Below, in pieces: positions 5,077 through 7,259 of a DNA stretch of 7,259 nucleotides; the first letter of the stretch is position 1; each line of letters starts with the position of its first letter. Origin of the DNA: an uncultured Oscillospiraceae bacterium (GTDB lineage: Bacteria; Bacillota_A; Clostridia; Oscillospirales; Oscillospiraceae); assembly GCA_944386965.1 (NCBI GenBank), contig CALXDE010000224.1:1-7259 (forward strand), written 5' to 3'. The position numbers were made by a program, and so were the translations under genes. Below the pieces are notes generated by a model, which was not told the origin of the DNA, did no database searches, and worked only from the letters and a program-made list of their open reading frames with translations.

Positions 5077-5954
5077 GGAAGGTCCTCCACGTCATACCAG
5101 CGCCCCTCTCCCATCCGGACGATGCGGACGGCTTTCCGGAACAGTCCCCGGTCCAGCATTCCAGCCAAAATGGGCTTCCTCCGCAGGTCCGATACCGTGC
5201 CGCCGTGGACCGTGGCCAGCAGTGCCGCCCCCGCTCCCGCCGCCAGCTCCAGGGCCGCCACGTCCTCCGCCACCGCCACCTCGTCCACGGCGATGACCTG
5301 GGGGTTCATAGCACGCAGCAATGCCGGGACGGCCAGGGCCTTGGGGCAGGCGTCCAGCACATCCGTGTGCCGGCCCACCCGGAGCTGGGGCGTGCCCCGG
5401 CACAGGGCCGCCAGCTCCCCCCGCTCATCTGCCAGAGACACCCGGAGGCCCCGCTCGTCGGAGAGGGCCCGTACCAGATCCCGCAGCAGGGTGGTCTTGC
5501 CCCCGCCGGGGGGCGACAGCACCAGCGTACTCTGAAGCATCCCCTCTGCGAACAGGCGGGGCAGCACACGATCCGCCAACCCCGGCTGTTCCCGCGGAAT
5601 GCGGATGTTGAGGGACGACAGGTCCCGGTAGCCTGTCACCTGTCCGTCCTCCACCACTGCCGTACCGCACACGCCGACCCGGAAACCGCCCTCCGCCGTG
5701 AGATACCCCAGGCGCAGGGACCGCTCCGCCGTGTAGCGGGAACAGCCCGTGGCGATATCCAGCACCGCCTCCAGATCCCCTCCGGTGATGCGGGCGCCGG
5801 GCACAGACACCTCCCCCTCCGGAAGTGTCAGTCCCAGCCGCTCTCCGCGCCGCAGACGCAGCTCCTCGACTCTCCCCTTCTCCTCCACTGCCATTGCCGC
5901 CTCCCGCAGGGGGCGGGGCAGCAGGGCACAGGCCGCTTCATACCGCTGAGGCAT
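5073..5954 (-). CDS. spoIIIAA: Stage III sporulation protein AA (SpoIIIAA), secretion-type ATPase
   Basis: A 293-residue AAA/secretion-superfamily ATPase, the presumed motor on the cytoplasmic face of the SpoIIIA complex in the mother cell. An N-terminal domain (about residues 1-140) has ELRLRRGERLGL and the conserved LRLGYLTAEGGFRVGVCGTAV stretch. Walker A is SPPGGGKTTLLRDL at 147-160 with K153. ADERGELAAL follows at 175-184 and RVGRHTDVLDACPKA at 192-206. Walker B is VIAVDE at 220-225, with the sensor-like ATVHGGT at 247-253. Family members usually have DEIG or DEVG after Walker B, as I recall; here the text is DEVAVAED. The ATG at 5954-5952 has a strong GAGGAGG site and lies about 27 bases after the sigma-E -10 box. 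It is the first gene of the operon. Confidence 0.96.
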   Translation of the reverse strand: MPQRYEAACALLPRPLREAAMAVEEKGRVEELRLRRGERLGLTLPEGEVSVPGARITGGDLEAVLDIATGCSRYTAERSLRLGYLTAEGGFRVGVCGTAVVEDGQVTGYRDLSSLNIRIPREQPGLADRVLPRLFAEGMLQSTLVLSPPGGGKTTLLRDLVRALSDERGLRVSLADERGELAALCRGTPQLRVGRHTDVLDACPKALAVPALLRAMNPQVIAVDEVAVAEDVAALELAAGAGAALLATVHGGTVSDLRRKPILAGMLDRGLFRKAVRIVRMGEGRWYDVEDLP

Positions 5955-5980
5955 CCTTATCCCCTCCTCATCTCTGCTCC

Positions 5981-6009
5981 ACTGTATGAGGGCCCGTCCC
6001 AGAATATGC
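5981..6009 (-). promoter_or_regulatory. Predicted sigma-E promoter of the spoIIIA operon
   Basis: On the minus strand GCATATT (6009-6003) and CATACAGT (5988-5981) are separated by exactly 14 bases. This fits the mother-cell sigma-E consensus (KMATATT-N14-CATACANT, as known from B. subtilis) essentially perfectly. The start would be near 5974, leaving a leader of about 20 bases that holds the spoIIIAA ribosome site. spoIIIA is a known sigma-E operon in B. subtilis, so box, spacing and context agree. Confidence 0.88.
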
Positions 6010-6037
6010 GGACAAGTTGCGCCGCCTCCGCGGGCAC

Positions 6038-6080
6038 AAAAGGGAAGCCCAGTCCCGGCGGACCGGAACTGGACTTCCCC
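6038..6080 (-). terminator. Strong intrinsic terminator after the endolysin gene
   Basis: A 17-bp stem (two G-U pairs) closes on a TCCG loop at 6079-6042: GGGAAGTCCAGTTCCGG pairs with CCGGGACTGGGCTTCCC. It is followed directly by TTTTG. It begins five bases after the endolysin stop and ends about 30 bases before the sigma-E promoter, so it separates the lysis cassette from spoIIIA. The U-tract is short, but the stem is very stable. On the plus strand no T-run follows, so it acts in one direction. Confidence 0.88.
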
Positions 6081-6083
6081 TGG

Positions 6084-6248
6084 TTACAGTTTTCCCATCC
6101 TGTCCAGGGTGGTCATCACCCGGCAGTAGGTTTCATCGATGTTCAGTTCCCCGTTGCCTGTGCCCTGGAGCGCGCCGGCCTCCACGAGCTTCTCAATGGT
6201 GGGCCGGTAGCTCTCCGGCACGTCGGTCAGTGTCTTGTAAATTTTCAT
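6084..6248 (-). CDS. Possible internally initiated C-terminal domain of the endolysin (54 residues)
   Basis: Inside the endolysin gene, in the same frame, ATG (Met148, 6248-6246) is preceded by GGGAGGAG (6262-6255) with a six-base gap, as good a ribosome site as any in the window. The codons after it are AT-rich (ATGAAAATTTAC) in an otherwise GC-rich gene, as at real starts. The product would be exactly the C-terminal module, 54 residues. Clostridial phage endolysins such as CD27L and CTP1L are known, as I recall, to make a separate C-terminal wall-binding fragment from an internal start that assembles with the full protein. Seen: site, spacing, position at the domain border. Inferred: that it is used. 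Confidence 0.45.
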   Translation of the reverse strand: MKIYKTLTDVPESYRPTIEKLVEAGALQGTGNGELNIDETYCRVMTTLDRMGKL

Positions 6249-6689
6249 AACAGGCTCCTCCCATCCGCTCCAGCCGCCCACGACGATCTGTTTCCCGCTC
6301 CTCTGGTCCCAGCGAGACCGGACGGACCGGGTGTCCACATGGGTGAAGTCCCCGTAGACCCCGATGCCGCCCCGCCGGTCCAGGTAGTACTCGGCGATCT
6401 GCCCGATGAGCAGCGGCGACGCTCCGTCTACCCGGATGTCCGCCGCCCGGCCATAGACATGCTGGCTGCTGGGCACGCCGCCCACGGCCTTGTTGTGGGC
6501 CGGGGAGCGGTATCCCGAGTTGATGGTCACCGCGCCCCCTGCCGCCGCCCGGATGGCCTCCAGCAGCTCCACCAGTTCCTCGTCCACCAGGACTTTATCG
6601 CTGCCGTCCTGGCTGGCAAACTCCCCCAGTCGGAAATGGGGACTCAGCCGCAAGTCCCCATCCCGCCCCAGGCTGTACTCCCGGATCAT
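6084..6689 (-). CDS. M15-family peptidase, phage-type endolysin with C-terminal targeting domain
   Basis: A 201-residue protein without a signal peptide. The N-terminal domain is a zinc D-Ala-D-Ala-type peptidase of the M15A family (Peptidase_M15_3 type). Seen: SPHFRLGEFAS at 16-26, SGYRSPAHNKAVGG at 58-71, SSQHVYGRAADIRV at 74-87 (zinc ligands H77 and D84 by homology) and YGDFTHVDTR at 112-121 (catalytic/ligand D114 region and H117). It should cleave peptidoglycan peptides. A short C-terminal module (about 148-201) resembles the small domain found at the end of clostridial phage lysins and amidases: a TLTDVPESYRPTIEKLVEAGALQG block, then a final helix. The ATG at 6689-6687 overlaps the holin stop as ATGA and has GAGGAGG upstream. 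With the holin it forms a classical lysis pair; lack of a signal peptide fits holin-dependent export. A host-domesticated role is possible. Confidence 0.9.
   Translation of the reverse strand: MIREYSLGRDGDLRLSPHFRLGEFASQDGSDKVLVDEELVELLEAIRAAAGGAVTINSGYRSPAHNKAVGGVPSSQHVYGRAADIRVDGASPLLIGQIAEYYLDRRGGIGVYGDFTHVDTRSVRSRWDQRSGKQIVVGGWSGWEEPVMKIYKTLTDVPESYRPTIEKLVEAGALQGTGNGELNIDETYCRVMTTLDRMGKL
6255..6262 (-). promoter_or_regulatory. Internal ribosome binding site within the endolysin gene
   Basis: GGGAGGAG on the minus strand, six bases before the in-frame Met148 codon at the boundary between peptidase and C-terminal domain. It encodes Gly/Trp/Glu-Glu in the linker WSGWEEP, which is otherwise unconstrained looking. 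Confidence 0.5.
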
Positions 6690-7168
6690 CCCTGGCCCTC
6701 CTCTCCGCCGGCGGCATTTCCGGCCTCATCCACGGCCCGTCTGCCGGCCTCCAGGAGCTTCAGCAGCCACTCGGGCACCGGCGCGCCCATGAGGGCGGCG
6801 TTCTCCGCGATGCTGCCCAGCTCCGTGATACAGTACCACACCAGCACCAGGGGCAGCAGCAGCCCCGCCCCGGGCACGTCAAAGGCCACCACCGGCAGAT
6901 GCTCGATAACGATCACCAGCACCCGGTCCCCCAGGGCCGCCACAATGACCACCACCAGCTCTCCCAGCTTGTGCCAGATGCCCTCCCGGGCGCTCCTGCT
7001 GGACCAGCGGCCGGCCTTGGCCGCCGCGGCGGTTCCGGTGACATAGTCCAGGGCCATCAAAGACACCCAGACCACTGCCAGCCATCCCATCCAGCCCCAG
7101 AACGCCGTGAACGCCCCCACCAGGGCCGTGATGCCGGCCTTCACCGCCACCATCCAGTCAAACTCCAT
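6686..7168 (-). CDS. Phage holin family 4 (TcdE/Cph1-like) protein
   Basis: A 160-residue membrane protein of the phage lysis / toxin secretion holin family (Phage_holin_4_1 type, which includes TcdE of C. difficile). Holins form membrane lesions that let endolysins reach the wall. Seen: hydrophobic segments at about residues 8-25, 27-42, 67-88 and 100-116. The family signature ALDYVTGTAAA is at 39-49, with a following basic loop and the GIWHKLGEL motif at 63-71. The conserved ITELGSIAENAALMGAPVPEWL is at 114-135, and a charged tail follows. The frame is open upstream to an ATG at 7246, but those 26 residues are hydrophilic and unlike a holin. I chose the ATG at 7168-7166 because AAAGGAG (7184-7178) lies nine bases before it. 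Its stop overlaps the endolysin start. It could belong to a prophage edge, a remnant, or a domesticated pair. Confidence 0.9.
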   Translation of the reverse strand: MEFDWMVAVKAGITALVGAFTAFWGWMGWLAVVWVSLMALDYVTGTAAAAKAGRWSSRSAREGIWHKLGELVVVIVAALGDRVLVIVIEHLPVVAFDVPGAGLLLPLVLVWYCITELGSIAENAALMGAPVPEWLLKLLEAGRRAVDEAGNAAGGEEGQG

Positions 7169-7259
7169 ACACACGTTCTCCTTTCTCCCGCTATATCCGC
7201 AGCCTGCATCCAGCTCGGCCGCGGCCTGACGCGGTCGAAGCGTCATCTGCTGGCCAGGA

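Noticed and set aside
5205..7046. A 613-codon open frame on the plus strand
   Set aside because: It runs antisense through spoIIIAA, the sigma-E promoter, the terminator, the endolysin and the holin. The translation is rich in Arg/Pro/Gln/His with no recognisable domain, as expected for the opposite strand of GC-rich genes.
7227..7245. Inverted repeat TGACGC-N7-GCGTCA near the window end
   Set aside because: The stem is only six pairs and no T-tract follows on the minus strand. It could be chance in GC-rich DNA or an operator; there is no supporting context.
6686..7246. Upstream-extended holin beginning at ATG 7246
   Set aside because: No ribosome site precedes it, the added 26 residues are hydrophilic, and the ATG at 7168 has AAAGGAG and begins the usual holin N-terminus. 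The ATG at 7246 does overlap a TGA (7245-7243) that might end an upstream gene, but too little sequence remains to say.

Overview
The window is a GC-rich stretch (well above 60% GC by eye) from an endospore-forming member of the Clostridia, read entirely on the minus strand. The complete eight-gene spoIIIA operon fixes the sporulating lifestyle. The GC content and protein character suggest an Oscillospiraceae-like gut organism (Flavonifractor/Lawsonibacter/Intestinimonas type), but that placement is inference.

Read in the direction of transcription (high to low coordinates), the order is as follows. (1) 7168-6084: a phage-type lysis cassette, a family-4 holin overlapping an M15 peptidase endolysin by ATGA, closed by a strong intrinsic terminator (6080-6038). 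The endolysin has what looks like an internal translation start for its C-terminal domain. (2) 6009-5981: a near-perfect sigma-E promoter, about 30 bases upstream of the first spoIIIA gene. (3) 5954-1315: spoIIIAA-AB-AC-AD-AE-AF-AG-AH, tightly coupled by ATGA/GTGA/TAGTG overlaps until a 54-base gap before spoIIIAH. These proteins build the mother-cell half of the SpoIIIA-SpoIIQ channel ('feeding tube') that keeps the engulfed forespore active. (4) 1311-1283: a vegetative sigma-A promoter only three bases after the spoIIIAH stop. (5) 1232-1: an Asp23/YqhY-family gene, nusB, and the 5' part of xseA (cut by the window edge). Terminator-like hairpins lie in both intergenic gaps, asp23-nusB and nusB-xseA.

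The layout follows the B. subtilis order spoIIIA - (accB-accC) - yqhY - nusB - (folD) - xseA, without the bracketed genes. The least expected parts are the holin/endolysin pair directly in front of the spoIIIA promoter, the internal start in that endolysin, and the hairpins on both sides of the gene for the antitermination factor NusB. I see no CRISPR array, tRNA, rRNA, insertion sequence or credible plus-strand gene.
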